Below, piece by piece: positions 64,000 to 64,000 of a DNA stretch of 64,000 nt; the first letter of the stretch is position 1, and each line of letters starts with the position of its first letter. Source of the DNA: Harmothoe impar (taxonomy: Eukaryota > Annelida > Polychaeta > Phyllodocida > Polynoidae); assembly GCA_947462335.1 (NCBI GenBank), contig OX381715.1:40958650-41022649 (forward strand). Direction: 5' to 3'. The notes beneath the pieces were generated by a model, which saw nothing but the letters and a program-made list of their open reading frames with translations, was not told where the DNA came from and ran no database searches. Both the position numbers and the translations under genes were made by a program.

Positions 64000-64000
64000 C

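Larger units (their letters stand above)
56407..64000 (-). mobile_element. Element B: 3' part of a Ty3/gypsy LTR retrotransposon with ORF3
   Basis: On the minus strand, pol enters from the window edge (63999-62014). It is followed by a spacer, ORF3 (61413-57901), a 3' UTR, a polypurine tract and the 3' LTR (56927-56407). The 5' LTR, gag and the first part of pol lie outside. All visible ORFs are open, so the copy is probably young. It is inserted into an intron of the Harbinger-like gene, in opposite orientation to it. It has the same gene order as C but an unrelated LTR. Confidence 0.9.

Overview
The window looks like a repeat-dense stretch of an animal genome, most likely a marine invertebrate. 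The reasons are very low host coding density, spliced eukaryotic genes, AT-rich spacer DNA, and a mixture of Ty3/gypsy LTR elements, CR1/Jockey-like LINEs, a tyrosine-recombinase (PAT/Ngaro-like) retrotransposon, a Harbinger transposase gene and many foldback or MITE-like elements. The species cannot be named from the sequence, and no clear single-copy host gene is visible.

Layout. 0-7 kb: degenerate ~160-bp tandem repeats, (TA)n arrays and a 5'-truncated LINE. 7.0-12.8 kb: element A, a decayed minus-strand gypsy element. 13-20 kb: foldback and MITE-like elements and a second LINE fragment. 20.0-31.6 kb: element C, a full-length plus-strand gypsy element with two apparently identical 548-bp LTRs and intact gag, pol and a third ORF (ORF3). 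32-42 kb: a third LINE fragment, a 2-kb TIR element with TA flanks, and minisatellites. 42.4-47.4 kb: a minus-strand tyrosine-recombinase retrotransposon with textbook split direct repeats. 48-55 kb: dispersed repeats, then a cluster of foldback elements built from minisatellites and dozens of copies of a CATACGG word. 55.2-56.3 kb: three exons of a Harbinger/HARBI1-like transposase gene. 56.4 kb to the window end: the 3' part of element B, another gypsy element on the minus strand, which sits in an intron of that Harbinger gene.

The main discovery candidate is ORF3. Elements A, B and C have unrelated LTR sequences, yet each carries, in the position where env would lie, a large non-Env protein. 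Its shared architecture is a disordered acidic N-terminus, an SDDE(D/E)W motif, two C2H2-like zinc modules, a basic region, and a C-terminal coiled coil ending in a KF-x-R-x-FG motif. In C the ORF has its own promoter-like block (E2F-like site, CCAAT, GC box, TATA), and parts of this block recur in A and B. Element C contains eleven exact copies of the odd palindrome ACCG(T/A)CGGT spread over LTR, gag, pol, ORF3 and UTR. Element B instead contains seventeen TTCGAA sites. I infer, as an untested hypothesis, that ORF3 is a nuclear self-recognition protein (anti-silencing, targeting or nuclear retention) that reads a family-specific DNA word scattered through its own element.

In element C, Gag (coiled coil plus CCHC knuckle) would assemble the particle. 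Pol supplies protease, RT, RNase H and an integrase ending in two AT-hooks. ORF3 would be made from a separate transcript.
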